The notes beneath the pieces are model-generated. The model ran no database searches. It was not told the DNA's origin and worked only from the letters and a program-made list of their open reading frames with translations. Positions 33,915-51,615 of a stretch of DNA of 64,000 nt are shown here, piece by piece. Position 1 is the first letter of the stretch. Every line of letters starts with the position of its first letter. This DNA is from Rutidosis leptorrhynchoides (taxonomy: Eukaryota > Streptophyta > Magnoliopsida > Asterales > Asteraceae), in contig NC_092342.1 of assembly GCF_046630445.1 (NCBI RefSeq), positions 78,075,501-78,139,500 on the forward strand. Direction: 5' to 3'. The position numbers and the translations under genes were made by a program.

Positions 33915-36900
33915 TGTAGTGACCCGAACTTTTCCATGTTTATATATATTAATTTAGATTGATATTTACATGATTAAATGTTTCCAACATGTTAAGCAAT
34001 CAAACTTGTTAAGACTTGATTAATTGAAATATGTTTCATATAGACAATTGACCACCCAAGTTGACCGGTGATTCACGAACGTTAAAACTTGTAAAAACTA
34101 TACAATGACATATATATGGTTATATATATAGTTAACATGTTTTTATTATAAGTATGTATCTCATTAGGTATTTTAACAATGAGTTATATACATAAAAATG
34201 AGACTATTAATTTAAGAAACTCGAAAACGATATATATAACGATTATCGTTATAACAACGTCTTACTAGGTACATATGAATCATATTAAGATATTGATACA
34301 CTTGGTTAATTATGTTAAATGATAAGTAAATATATTATTAAGTGTATTAACAATGAAATACATATGTAAAAATAAGACTACTAACTTAATGATTTCGAAA
34401 CGAGACATATATGTAACGATTATCGTTGTAGCGACATTTAACTGTATATACATCATACTAAGATATATTATATATCATAATATCATGATAATATAATAAT
34501 TTAACATCTCATTTGTTATAATAAACAATGGGTTAACAACATTCAACAAGATCGTTAACCTAAAGGTTTCAAAACAACATTTACATGTAACGACTAACGA
34601 TGATTTAATGACTCAGTTAAAATGTATATACATGTAGTGTTTTAATATGTATTCATACACTTTTGAAAGACTTCAAGACACTTATCAAAATACTTCTACT
34701 TAACAAAAATGCTTACAATTACATCCTCGTTCAGTTTCATCAACAATTCTACTCGTATGCACCCGTATTCGTACTCGTACAATACACAGCTTTTAGATGT
34801 ATGTACTATTGGTATATACACTCCAATGATCAGATCTTAGCAGCCCATGTGAGTCACCTAACACATGTGGGAACCATCATTTGGCAACTAGCATGAAATA
34901 TCTCATAAAATTACAAAAATATGAGTAATCATTCATGACTTATTTACATGAAAACAAAATTACATATCCTTTATATCTAATCCATACACCAACGACCAAA
35001 AACACCTACAAACACTTTCATTCTTCAATTTTCTTCATCTAATTGATCTCTCTCAAGTTCTATCTTCAAGTTCTAAGTGTTCTTCATATATTTTACAAGT
35101 TCTAGTTACATAAAATCAAGAATACTTTCAAGTTTGCTAGCTCACTTCCAATCTTGTAAGGTGATCATCCAACCTCAAGAAATCTTTGTTTCTTACAGTA
35201 GGTTATCATTCTAATACAAGGTAATAATCATATTCAAACTTTGGTTCAATTTCTATAACTATCACAATCTTATTTCAAGTGATGATCTTACTTGAACTTG
35301 TTTTCGTGTCATGATTCTGCTTCAAGAACTTCGAGCCATCCAAGGATCCGTTGAAGCTAGATCCATTTTTCTCTTTTCCAATAGGTTTATCCAAAGAACT
35401 TAAGGTAGTAATGATGTTCATAACATCATTCGATTCATACATATAAAGCTATCTTATTCGAAGGTTTAAACTTGTAATCACTAGAACATAGTTTAGTTAA
35501 TTCTAAACTTGTCCGCAAACAAAAGTTAATCCTTCTAACTTGACTTTTAAAATCAACTAAACACATGTTCTATATCTATATGATATGCTAACTTAATGAT
35601 TTAAAACCTGGAAACACGAAAAACACCGTAAAACCGGATTTACGCCGTCGTAGTAACACCGCGGGCTGTTTTGGGTTAGTTAATTAAAAACTATGATAAA
35701 CTTTGATTTAAAAGTTGTTATTCTGAGAAAATGATTTTTATTATGAACATGAAACTATATCCAAAAATTATGGTTAAACTCAAAGTGGAAGTATGTTTTC
35801 TAAAATGGTCATCTAGACGTCGTTCTTTCGACTGAAATGACTACCTTTACAAAAATGACTTGTAACTTATTTTTCCGACTATAAACCTATACTTTTTCTA
35901 TTTAGATTCATAAAATAGAGTTCAATATGAAACCATAGCAATTTGATTCACTCAAAACGGATTTAAAATGAAGAAGTTATGGGTAAAACAAGATTGGATA
36001 ATTTTTCTCATTTTAGCTACGTGAAAATTGGTAACAAATCTATTCCAACCATAACTTAATCAACTTGTATTGTATATTATGTAATCTTGAGATACCATAG
36101 ACACGTATACAATGTTTCGACCTATCATGTCGACACATCTATATATATTTCGGAACAACCATAGACACTCTATATGTGAATGTTGGAGTTAGCTATACAG
36201 GGTTGAGGTTGATTCCAAAATATATATAGTTTGAGTTGTGATCAATACTGAGATACGTATACACTGGGTCGTGGATTGATTCAAGATAATATTTATCGAT
36301 TTATTTCTGTACATCTAATTGTGGACAACTAGTTGTAGGTTACTAACGAGGACAGCTGACTTAATAAACTTAAAACATCAAAATATATTAAAAGTGTTGT
36401 AAATATATTTTGAACATACTTTGATATATATGTATATATTGTTATAGGTTCGTGAATCAACCAGTGGCCAAGTCTTACTTCCCGACGAAGTAAAAATCTG
36501 TGAAAGTGAGTTATAGTCCCACTTTTAAAATCTAATATTTTTGGGATGAGAATACATGCAGGTTTTATAAATGATTTACAAAATAGACACAAGTACGTGA
36601 AACTACATTCTATGGTTGAATTATCGAAATCGAATATGCCCCTTTTTATAAAGTCTGGTAATCTAAGAATTAGGGAACAGCCACCCTAATTGACGCGAAT
36701 CCTAAAGATAGATCTATCGGGCCCAACAAGCCCCATCCAAAGTACCGGATGCTTTAGTACTTCGAAATTTATATCATATCCAAAGGGTGTCCAGGAATGA
36801 TGGGGATATTCTTACATATGCATCTTGTTAATGTCGGTTACCAGGTGTTCACCATATGAATGACTTTTATCTCTATGTATGGGATGTGTATTGAAATATG

Positions 36901-37337
36901 AAATCTTGTGGTCTATTATTATGATTTGATATATATAGGTTAAACCTATAACTCACCAACATTTTTGTTGACGTTTTAAGCATGTTTATTCTCAGGTGAT
37001 TATTAAGAGCTTCCGCTGTCGCATACTTAAATAAGGACGAGATTTGGAGTCCATGTTTGTATGATATTGTGTAAAAACTGCATTCAAGAAACTTATTTTG
37101 TTGTAACATATTTGTATTGTAAACCATTATGTAATGGTCGTGTGTAACAGGATATTTTAGATTATCATTATTTGATAATCTACGTAAAGCTTTTTAAACC
37201 TTTATTGATGAAATAAAGGTTATGGTTTGTTTTAAAATGAATGCAGTCTTTGAAAAACGTCTCATATAGAGGTCAAAACCTCGCAACGAAATCAATTAAT
37301 ATGGAACGTTTTTAATCAATAAGAACGGGACATTTCA
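33915..37337 (+). repeat. 3' LTR of element C (3423 bp)
   Basis: Pairs with 23871-27293 with no net length change. The predicted leader intron lies at 36506-36995. Confidence 0.97.
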
Positions 37338-37342
37338 CCATG
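37338..37342. repeat. Target-site duplication of C, right copy
   Basis: CCATG. The final G also serves as the first base of the D primer-binding site on the plus strand. Confidence 0.95.
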
Positions 37343-37353
37343 CTCTGATACCA
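37342..37353 (-). promoter_or_regulatory. Primer-binding site of D (tRNA-iMet type)
   Basis: Minus strand TGGTATCAGAGC, two bases from the end of the D 5' LTR. C is inserted at its edge, so D's leader is interrupted right after the PBS. Confidence 0.9.
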
Positions 37354-37355
37354 CT

Positions 37356-39624
<2,269 letters not shown>

Positions 39625-40816
39625 TAATCGCAACAATAACCGCAATCCTAACAATAACTACAACAAACGTCCCAACAACAACAACTATAACAACCGTTCC
39701 AACTACAATAACAATCCCAACAACAACCTCAATAACAACAACGGCAACAAAAACCAAAAATGCCAAAGGTGTGAAGAGTACCACCAGAATGGGTTCTGCA
39801 CGACATTTTGCACCAAGTGTAAAAGAACTGGCCATGGTGCGAAAAAGTGTGAGGTCTACGGACCAAAGTTTAACAGAACTAAAGGAACAAATAGTGGCGA
39901 AACAAGTAATGCCACCTTTGTTTGTTATGGATGTGGAAAACCGGGCCACATTAGAAGTAATTGCCCGAATTAGGGGAATACTAATGGGCAGGGCTGCGGA
40001 AGAGTTTTCAATATTAATACGGCAGAAGCGCAGGAAGACCCGGAGCTTGTTACGGGTACGTTTCTTATTGATAATAAATCTGCTTATGTTTTATTTGATT
40101 CGGGTACGGATAGAAGCTATATGAGTAGAGATTTTTGTGCTAAGTTAAGTTGCCCATTGACGCCTTTGGATAGTAAATTTTTACTCGAATTAGTAAACGG
40201 TAAATTAATTTCAGCAGATAATATATGTCGGGATAGAGAAATTAAACTGGGTGATGAAACATTTAGGATTGATTTAATACCAGTCGATTTAGGGAGTTTT
40301 GATGTAATAATTGGCATGGACTGGTTGAAGAAGGTGAGAGCAGAGGTCGTTTGTTACAAAAATGCGATTCGCATTATGCGAGAAATGGGAAAACCTTTAA
40401 TGGTGTACGGAGAAAAGAACAATGCGAAATTAAATCTTATTAGTAGTTTGAAGGCGCAAAAACTAATAAGAAAAGGTTGTTACGTCATTCTAGCACATAT
40501 CAAGGAAGTTAAACCTAAAGAAAAGAACATCAGTGATGTTCCCGTCGCAAAAGAATTTCCCGATGTATTTCTGAAAGAATTACCGGGATTACCCCCACAT
40601 CGATCCGTTGAATTTCAAATAGACCTTGTACCAGGAGCTGCACCAATAGCTCTTGCTCCATACAGACTCGCACCCAGCGAAATGAAAGAATTACAAAGTC
40701 AGTTACAGGAACTTTTAGAGCGTGGTTTCATTCGACCAAGCACATCACCATGGGGAGCTCCTGTTTTGTTTGTCAAAAAGAAGGATGGTACATTTAGGTT
40801 ATGTATCGACTACTGA
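39625..40816 (+). pseudogene. gag-pol: Element E gag end, protease and RT start
   Basis: Resumes the Asn-rich Gag tract cut at 16800 (39625-39629 is the TSD copy). Zinc knuckles CQRCEEYHQNGFC...C and CYGCGKPGHIRSNC are intact, followed by TAG (about 39971-39973). Protease follows in phase with VLFDSGTD, then the RT entry [15 protein letters not shown] to TGA at 40814-40816. Aligns throughout with C at high identity. Confidence 0.9.
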
Positions 40817-42307
40817 GAGTTGAACAAACTTACCATCAAGAACCGCTACCCACTACCGAGAATCGACGACTTATTTGATCAACTACAAGGCTCATCGGTT
40901 TATTCTAAGATTGATTTACGTTCTGGGTATCATCAAATGCGGGTGAAGGAGAATGATATTCCAAAGACTGCTTTTAGGACGCGTTACGGTCATTACGAGT
41001 TTATGGTTATGCCGTTTGGGTTGACTAACGCACCAGCTGTATTCATGGACCTCATGAACTGAGTGTGTGGACCATACCTTGACAAGTTTGTCATTGTTTT
41101 CATCGATGACATACTTATTTACCCAAAGAATGACCAAGAGCATGAACAACATTTGAGAAAAGTGCTAGAGTTGTTAAGAAAGGAAAAACTGTACGCTAAA
41201 TTTTCAAAGTGTGCATTTTGGTTGGAAGAAGTTCAATTCCTCGGTCACATAGTGAACAAAGAAGGTATTCAGGTGGATCCAGCAAAGATTGAAACCGTTG
41301 AAAAGTGGGAAACCCCGAAAACTCCGAAGCACATACGCCAATTTTTAGGGCTGGCTGGTTATTACAGGAGATTCATCCAAGATTTTTCCAAAATAGCAAA
41401 ACCCTTGACTGCATTAACGCATAAAGGGGAGAAATTTGAATGGAAGGATGAACAAGAGAAAGCGTTTCAATTATTGAAGAAAAAGTTAACTACGGCACCT
41501 ATATTGTCATTACCTGAAGGAAATGATGATTTTGTGATATATTGTGATGCCTCAAAGCAAGGTCTCGGTTGTGTATTAATGCAACGAACGAAGGTAATTG
41601 CTTATGCGTCTAGACAATTGAATATTCACGAGCAGAATTATACGACGCATGATTTGGAATTAGGCGCGGTTGTTTTTGCATTAAAGACTTAGAGGCACTA
41701 CTTATATGGGGTCAAAAGTGTTATATATACCGACCACAAAAGTTTTCAACACATATTTAATCAGAAACAACTGAATATGAGGCAGCGTAGGTGGATTGAA
41801 TTGTTGAATGATTACGACTTTGAGATTCGTTATCACCCGGCAAAGGCAAATGTGGTAGCCGACGCCTTGAGCAGAAAGGACAGAGAACCTATTCGAGTAA
41901 AATCTATGAATATAATGATTCACACTAACCTTACTACTCAAATAAAGGCGGCGCGGCAGGGGGTTGTAAAAGAAGGAAAGTTGAAGAATGAGATACCCAA
42001 AGGATCAGAGAAACATCTTAATATTCGGGAAGACGGAACCCGGTATAGGGCTGAAAGAATTTGGGTACCAAAATTTGGAGATATGAGAGAAATAGTACTT
42101 AGAGAAGCTCATAAAACCAGATACTCAATACATCCTGGAACGGGGAAGATGTACAAGGATCTCAAGAAACATTTTTTGTGGTCGGGTATAAAAGCCGATG
42201 TTGCTAAATATGTAGGAGAATGTTTGACGTGTTCTAAGGTTAAAGCGGAGCATCAGAAACCATCAGGTCTACTTCAACAACCCGAAATCCCGGAATGGAA
42301 ATGGTAA
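40817..42307 (+). pseudogene. gag-pol: Element E RT, RNase H and integrase zinc domain
   Basis: Same phase as upstream. RT core with FIDDILIYP, RNase H with [11 protein letters not shown] and the HHCC finger ([10 protein letters not shown] ... CLTCSKVK). Interrupted by TGA at 41060-41062, TAG at 41690-41692 and TAA at 42305-42307. At 41582 E keeps a sense codon where C has its TGA. Confidence 0.9.
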
Positions 42308-43384
42308 AACATTACCATGGATTTCATCACTAAATTGCCAAGGACTGCAAGTGGTTTTGATACTATTTAGGTAATAGTTGATCGTCTCACCAAATCAGCA
42401 CACTTCCTGTCAATAAAAGAAGATGACAAGATGGAGAAGTTAGCACGGCTGTATTTGAAGGAAGTCGTCTCCAGACATGGAATACCAATCTCTATTATCT
42501 CTGATAGGGATGGCAGATTTATTTCAAGATTCTGGCAGACATTACAGCAAGCATTAGGAATTCGTCTAGACATGAGTACTGCCTATCATCCACAAACTGA
42601 TGGGCAGAGCGAAAGGACGATACAAACGCTTGAAGATATGCTACGAACCTGTGTTATTGATTTCGGAAACAGTTGGGATCGACACCTTCCGTTAGCATAA
42701 TTTTCCTACAACAACAGCTACCATTCAAGCATTGAGATGGCGCCGTTTGAAGCACTTTATGGTAGAAAGTGCAGGTCTCTGATTTGTTGGAGTGAAGTGG
42801 GGGATAGACAGATTACGGGTCCGGAGATAATACAAGAAACTACCGAGAAGATCATCCAAATTCAACAACGGTTGAAAACTGGGCAAAGTTGACAAAAGAG
42901 TTACGCTGACATTAAAAGAAAAGATATAGAATTTGAAATTAGAGAGATGGTCATGCTTAAAATTGCACCTTGGAAAGGCGTTGTTCGATTTGGTAAACGA
43001 GGGAAATTAAATCCAAGGTATATTGGACCATTCAAGATTATTGATCGTGTCGGACCAGTAGCTTACCGACTTGAGTTACCTCAACAACTCGCAGCTGTAC
43101 ATAACACTTTCCACGTCTCGAATTTGAAGAAATATTTTGCTAAAGAAGATCTCACTATTCTGTTAGACGAAATTCAAATCAACGAAAAACTTCAATTCAT
43201 CGAAGAACCCGTCGAAATAATGGATCGTGAGGTTAAAAGACTTAAGCAAAACAAGATACCAATTGTTAAGGTTCGATGGAATGCTCGTAGAGGACCCGAG
43301 TTCACCTGGGAACGAGAAGATCAGATGAAGAAGAAATACCCGCACTTATTTCCAGAAGATACATCAACACCTCCAACTGTTTAA
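42308..43384 (+). pseudogene. gag-pol: Element E integrase core and chromodomain
   Basis: [16 protein letters not shown] and [13 protein letters not shown] mark the DDE core; the chromodomain lies near 43195-43340. Broken by TAG near 42368, TAA near 42698-42700 and TGA near 42890. The natural stop is TAA at 43382-43384. Confidence 0.9.
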
Positions 43385-43385
43385 A

Positions 43386-43419
43386 ATTTCGGGACGAAAT
43401 TTATTTAACGGGTAGGTAC
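43386..43419 (+). promoter_or_regulatory. Polypurine-tract region of E
   Basis: Same block as in C, abutting the LTR start TGTAGTGACCC at 43420. Confidence 0.85.
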
Positions 43420-45778
<2,359 letters not shown>

Positions 45779-47999
45779 AATATCCCTACACTTGAACGTT
45801 ACTTGTCCTCAAGCAATATAGAACTTTGAAATAAAACATACTTCACACAAATCACTTCTTTATTTTTCACACTTTATACATCAGTGATTTTAATACGGTG
45901 TAAACAATGATAGTAACGATGTGGTTTACAGTCCCACATGACTATGAAAATTTAGATCCTTTAAGGAAATTGGATCTTTATGAAAACATTTGATCTTTTG
46001 AAAATTTAATCTAGCTTTTACCCCAGATAAGTTTCCCGATTTAACCCTTTATCGGTGTTGCAAATTGTTTTTGTGGGTGTTGTGGGTTTCAAATTTTAAA
46101 ATTTTAGTTCAAAATTTGCAGTTTTGTGTCACCCACTAGCTAACCTTGTATTAGGAAAGCAACACATCCAGTATACTTGCCCCGTATATTACCTTTCAGT
46201 AAACTACCGTCCGGTTGTAAAGGAAAGCGATGAACAAGCAACTGTTAAGGCAATGTCTAATGACATGCTTTTGATTATGGTCCTAAAATGTGTCGGATGC
46301 AATTACTCTCCTTTGTAGGAGAAATAGTAAAGATCACCCTATAATTTTTCGGTCTGGCACAAGGTCCTGTCTTCGACCATGCTATGCAACCACCGTTCTT
46401 ACAGTTGACACCCGATTTGGTTCAGGTGTCCTAATGAATTCCGATGAATTCTCAGGATTTTACGTTCAATGGTAATGAACGCATTGAAAATAGGTTTTCA
46501 GAAAACAAATCGGTTTTAATTTGATCAAAATATTTTCTAGTTCAAGCTCGAGTTTAGATATCATTGAATTCCACGAGTTTGTAATTCTCAATCTTTAAGG
46601 TCAATCTCAAGGATTGAGTAATATCAGGCTTAAATGCTGATTTTTAATCTTTAAGGAGATTATCCTTTCTGGGGGTCTGATTCATTAGTCTTATCAAGCT
46701 AATTTGCAAGGCGCCCTCCCCATTTTACTCGACAGATCCTCTCATGGTTAGGATAATTCTGACCACATGGCGACCTTGTTTGATGCTGAGGTCCGTGGAT
46801 TTCCAGCTGATTTTTGAGAAAACTTTTCAAGGTTTTTCGTAGACTCTACAACTGGTCTGGACGACAACTTCCTGACCTAAATCAAGAAGCGCGTTTCTTT
46901 TTCTGAAGACTTTACTTCATTTTAATGATGGAATTGATTCATCGTGTAGATCCATCTTTTCTTTTATCTTTATTATAATATTGCGGGTAAAACAGTCAAT
47001 TTATACAGCCCAAAGCAAAAGTACCTGCAATAAACTTCGCACAAACATGTGATAATAGCTCATATATATTGACAAATCTCCCCACACTTGGCTTTTTTCA
47101 TGCGTCTTTTTATTTATAATAAATAAATTCAAGCGTTTTAGTTGTTTCTCAATTTATGTCCTTTTTTAAGGTTAACAATGATTTCGGTACCTGCACCTAG
47201 TTTTATCGTTCATAAACATATTAAACAAGATTTGAATTCATTTAGTTAAATTTTTTTTTTAAATTTTCACAAAATTTAGAAAATAAGCCTAGTGTAAACC
47301 CGAGAGAATTTATAACCCCTCCCCACACTTGAGATCATGCAATGCCCTCATTTGCAATGAAATCAGACAAGATTAAATTCATGAGGGCAATTAGAATAGA
47401 AAGGGAGTTAAAACCTCTTTAGCTAAAAAGCCGTAACTTGCGAGTTTTCTGTTTAATCCGTTGATGTTGATTTGTTCGTCATCCCAAAATTTCTGTCATC
47501 TTTTCATATGTTTTGCCAAAAATTGGTTGCTTTTGCTGAACTAAATTTCAGTCTTTGAAAATGCGTCTTTTACCATTATTAGTACATAAAATAAACTACA
47601 AACATATATACATATTTTTGAAGTTTGGTATATTACCCCACATTCAAATAATATTTTTGGCATACTTTAGATCAATAATATTAAAATAATGATAACAAAA
47701 TTTTTTGCCCCTTCCTTGGGTAAAGCAATTTCGGTTCTACAACCAAGTTTTCAACTCACGACGAATTTTAGAAATCAATTTTTTAAACTTAATGAAATAA
47801 AGTAAATTTTGTTTTTAAATTCACACAAACCTTAAATTTAAAAGCATATTAAGTTCATACAAAACTAAAAAAAATTCAGAATGGAAGGAGAAGACTAGTT
47901 CTTTAGTGTCTGCTAACGGAAAAGACCAATCGGGCTCCACTCTTGAAAAAATTTGAAACGTTTTAAGAAGGCGAGTGGTTAGCTAAAATTACCCTAAAT
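45779..47999 (-). other. Noncoding 3' region of F between pol and 3' LTR
   Basis: 2.2 kb without a sense-strand gene. It begins (minus) after the pol stop and ends at a PPT-like AAGTGTAGGGATATT next to the LTR. About 46305-47420 is the reverse complement of 62900-64000 in G1, so it is conserved between the elements. Short frames on the opposite (plus) strand (46124-46318, 46290-46475) fall here. An envelope-like gene, present in some Athila elements at this place, is not recognisable. Confidence 0.7.
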
Positions 48000-49105
48000 T
48001 TATTTGTCCTTAGGGTAGAATGTGATGTCATCTCTTTCAGTGTTGTTGAACCCTTCATAGTAGAATTTAAGTCTGTGACCATTCACATTGAAAATACCAC
48101 CATTCTTGTCATATAACTCTACGTATTCGGATGGAAATGCTTGTTTTACTTAATACGGTCCCCTCCATCGGGACTTAAGTTTCCCAGGTGAAAACTTAAA
48201 ACGTGATTGAAAAACTAGAACTTTGTCCCCTGGTTCAAATGTTTTCTTCTCTTTTAAGCGAGCATCGTGCCATTTCTTAGTTCTCTCTTTGTAAGATCTC
48301 GAGTTTTCATATGCTTGAAGTCTTAGCTCGTCTAATTCATGCAATTGTAAGAATCGATTTTCTCCGGCTTCCACAAGGTCCGTATTACATTCTTTTATTG
48401 CCCAGTACGCCTTATGTTTAACCTCGACAGGTAGATGACACGCCTTACCATATATTAATCGAAAAGGAGTGGTACCAATGGGCGTTTTAAACGCGATTCT
48501 AAATGCCCACAGCGCATCATCTAGCTTTTGATGCCAGATTTTTGGATTATTCTTAACTGTTCTTTCTAAAATTCGTTTAAGACCTCGATTTGTGTTTTCA
48601 ACTTGGCCACTCATTTGAGGGTGGTAAGAAGTTGAGAAATGATGATTAACTCCATACTTTTTAAGTACTTTCTCGAGTAATTGATTTGTAAAATGAGTTT
48701 CACGATCACTGATTAATGCTTTCGGAAGCCCGAATCGTGAGAAAAGGTTTTTGAGAAAGCTGACAACAACTCGAGCATCGTTAGTAGGTAGAGCTTTTGC
48801 TTCAGCCCATTTAGAAACGTAATCGACTGCTATGAGAATGTACTTGCATTTGTTAGAAGCGGGGAATGGACCCATGAAGTCAATACCCCAAATGTCAAAT
48901 ACTTCGCATACTAGGATGCTTTGTTGTGGCATTTCGTCTCTCTTGGAGATTTTTCGGATCTTTGACAAGCATCACAGGTTTTTACCATATTGTGTGCATC
49001 TTTGAAAATTGTGGGCCAGTAAAAACCTGAGTCAAAAACCTTCTTAGCTGTATAGCTTGGTCCGAAATGTCCACCAGCTGGTCCTTGATGACAGTGCTCC
49101 AGAAT
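48000..49105 (-). pseudogene. Element F integrase
   Basis: The zinc domain ([12 protein letters not shown] ... CDACQ) lies upstream of about 48960. The DDE core follows with [18 protein letters not shown] and [15 protein letters not shown] (all three acidic residues present). The C-terminal domain ends near 48000 (GHRLKFYYEGFN). Lesions: TAA 49106-49108 at the RNase H/integrase link, a one-base loss near 48955-48960 that changes frame, and TAA at 48150-48152 after SRWRGPY. Confidence 0.88.
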
Positions 49106-50575
49106 TTATTGAGCTTCTTTACCGTATACACATCGACGAATAACTTGATCTGCTCCTATACGAAAGAGATTAGGGCTTTCCCAGAAGTAAAACTTCTGAT
49201 TAGCGAAAAATTTCTTCTTTTGCTGATAAGTTTGATTCTTAACAAGAATTCCCGCGGCTAGATAATTGGCAAAGTCCGCAAACCATGGAATTTCTTCTTC
49301 CATTTTAATTTTCATAAGGAACTCGTCTGGAAAAGTATCGTGAATAACAGATTCGTCGAGTGTTTCTAAGTTAGGATTTTCAAGACGGGATAAGTGACCT
49401 GCAGCGAGATTTTTAGCGCCCTTTTTATCCTTGATTTCAATGTCGAATTCTTGTAGGAGAAGAATCCAACGAATTAGTCTAGGCTTAGCATCTTGCTTCT
49501 TGAATAAGTACTTTAGTGCTGAATGATCGGTATAAATAATTGTTTTAGATAACACCAGGTAAGATCTAAACTTATCGAAAGCAAAAACTACTGCAAGAAT
49601 CTCCTTCTCAGTAGTTGTGTAATTCAACTGAGCTCTTGTAAGTGTTTTACTTACATAGTAGATTGGTTGAAATTTGTTATCTTGACGTTGGCCTAAAACA
49701 GCTCTCAGTGCAAAATCACTAGCATCACACATTAGCTCGAAAGGTTTGGACCAGTCGGGTGATACCATAATAGGTGCATTCGTAAGTTTCTCTTTCAGAA
49801 TGGAGAAAGCATTTAGACATTCTTCGTTGAAATCGAATGTACTGTATTTCTCAAGAAGTTTAGTCATGGGTCGAGCGATTTTGGAAAAGTCCTTTATGAA
49901 TCGTCGATAGAATCCCGCATGACCAAGGAAACTACGAATTCCTTTAACATTGGTTGGAGGAGGAAGTTTTGAAATAACGTCTATCATAGCTTTGTCTACT
50001 TCCATTCCAGCTCGAGAAATCTTGTGTCCTAAAACAATGCCTTCCTTCACCATGAAGTGGAATTTCTCCCAGTTTAAAACAAGATTTGATTCTTCACAAC
50101 GAATTAGCATTCGTTCAAGGTTTGAGAGACATGAGTTGAAGGAGTCCCCAAAAATATAGAAATCGTCCATAAAGACTTCTATACTTTCTTCAATCATGTC
50201 ATGAAAAATTGCCATCATACACCTTTGGAAGGTGCCTGGTGCATTACATAATCCGAATGGCATTCGTCGGTACGCAAAAGTACCAAATGTACAAGTAAAA
50301 GTGGTCTTGTCTTGGTCTTTTGGATCAATTGGAATTTGAAAATAACCGGAGAATCCATCAAGGAAACAGTAGTAATCTTTTCCCGCCAAACGTTCTGGCA
50401 TTTGGTCGATAAATGGTAGCGGGAAATGATCTTTCCTTGTAGCGTCGTTTAGACGACGATAGTCTATACAGACTCTCCACCCAGTGACTGTTCTTGCAGG
50501 AACGAGTTCGTTCTTATCATTTAGAATAACAGTCGTACCCCTTTCTTGGGTACTACTTGTACAGGACTTACCCAC
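49106..50575 (-). pseudogene. Element F reverse transcriptase and RNase H
   Basis: RT motifs [20 protein letters not shown], the catalytic [15 protein letters not shown] (Athila-type FMDD), then [18 protein letters not shown] and RNase H ([48 protein letters not shown]). Enters from the protease frame by a frameshift at the C4 run 50538-50541. About 490 codons open to TAA at 49106. Confidence 0.9.
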
Positions 50576-51615
50576 GGGCTATCGGATATAGGGTAAATTA
50601 ACCCGGCGTCAAGTAATTTGATAACCTCCTTTTTGACAACTTCTTTCATGTTAGGGTTTAACCTCCGTTGCCTTTGTACCACGGGTTTAAAATCTTCTTC
50701 CATTAGAATTTTGTGAGTACAATAAGCAGGGTTAATCCCTGGAATATCAATTGTTTTCCAAGCAATTGCCTTTTTGTGGGTTTTTAAAATAGACATTAAC
50801 CTACCCTTTTCGTTATCAGAAAGTTTTGATGAAATTATTACGGGTAATTGTGACGTTCCTTGGAGATAAGCATACTCCAAATGTTCCAGGAGTTCTTTAA
50901 GTTCCAAGGTGGGTGGTTCTTCCAAGGAAGATTTTATCCGGAACCTATTACCGTCGGTAATTTCTTCAAAAGGTTCATCTTCCCCGGGAATTTCTTCTTC
51001 TACGTATTCTTCATCAGTGACTACCTTTAACAGCTTGTATAACTCTATATCGACATCAAAATCTTCACCTTCACCCATCGGGGTGAAATCTGAGGTGTCG
51101 ACATTTAATAGTTCTTGTAGTTCTTCCTCAATACAACAATCAACAATGTCTATTTGGAAACATTCGTCATCAGGAGACATAGGGTGTTTTATAGCCTTAT
51201 CTATGTTCAATATAATTCTATCCTCCCCCACACCTAAGCTGAGATTTTTCTCTTTTACGCGCACAATTGCGTCCGCAGTATTTAGAAAGGGACGCCCTAG
51301 AATTAGGGGAACCTTACTATCTTCTTCCATTTCAAGAACAACGAAATCAGCAGGAAATATTAAGTGATTTACTTTAACCGGTAGGTTTTCAGCAATGCCA
51401 ATAGGATAGTTGTAAGTTCTATCAGCTAATCGTATACACATCCTAGTTGGTTTTAAATCATCTAAGTTCAATTTTAAGTACAGGGAGTGAGGCATAAGGT
51501 TAATGCTCGCTCCTAAATCAGCTAATGCCTCGTACATTACTGAATCTCCCATTAGACAAGGAATGATGAAACTTCCAGGATCTCCAAGTTTTGATGGCAA
51601 ATTTTGCTTTTGCAA
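50521..51615 (-). pseudogene. Element F protease and linker to RT
   Basis: LGDPGSFIIPCLMG followed by the aspartic protease motif ALADLGASINLMP, VPLILGRPFL, and an acidic linker leading to the RT entry [18 protein letters not shown], where a single-base loss ends the frame. These are typical Athila landmarks. Confidence 0.88.

Larger units (their letters stand above)
23871..37337 (+). mobile_element. Element C: complete chromovirus with acidic and F-box cargo ORFs (13,467 bp)
   Basis: Equal 3423-bp LTRs (23871-27293 and 33915-37337), perfect TSD CCATG, PBS, two extra ORFs, conserved hairpin, gag-pol-chromodomain and PPT. My by-eye count gives about two dozen LTR differences (about 0.7%), so the insertion is young. 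It is inserted in the PBS of D. The only obvious coding lesion is TGA at 32080-32082. Confidence 0.97.

Noticed and set aside
45779..47999. Envelope-like gene in the Athila 3' region of F
   Set aside because: No long sense frame, signal peptide or transmembrane segment is visible, and the region is conserved as noncoding sequence with G1.
50909..51367. 152-codon plus-strand Ser-rich frame in F, and 52967-53431
   Set aside because: Antisense shadows of the protease linker and gag.
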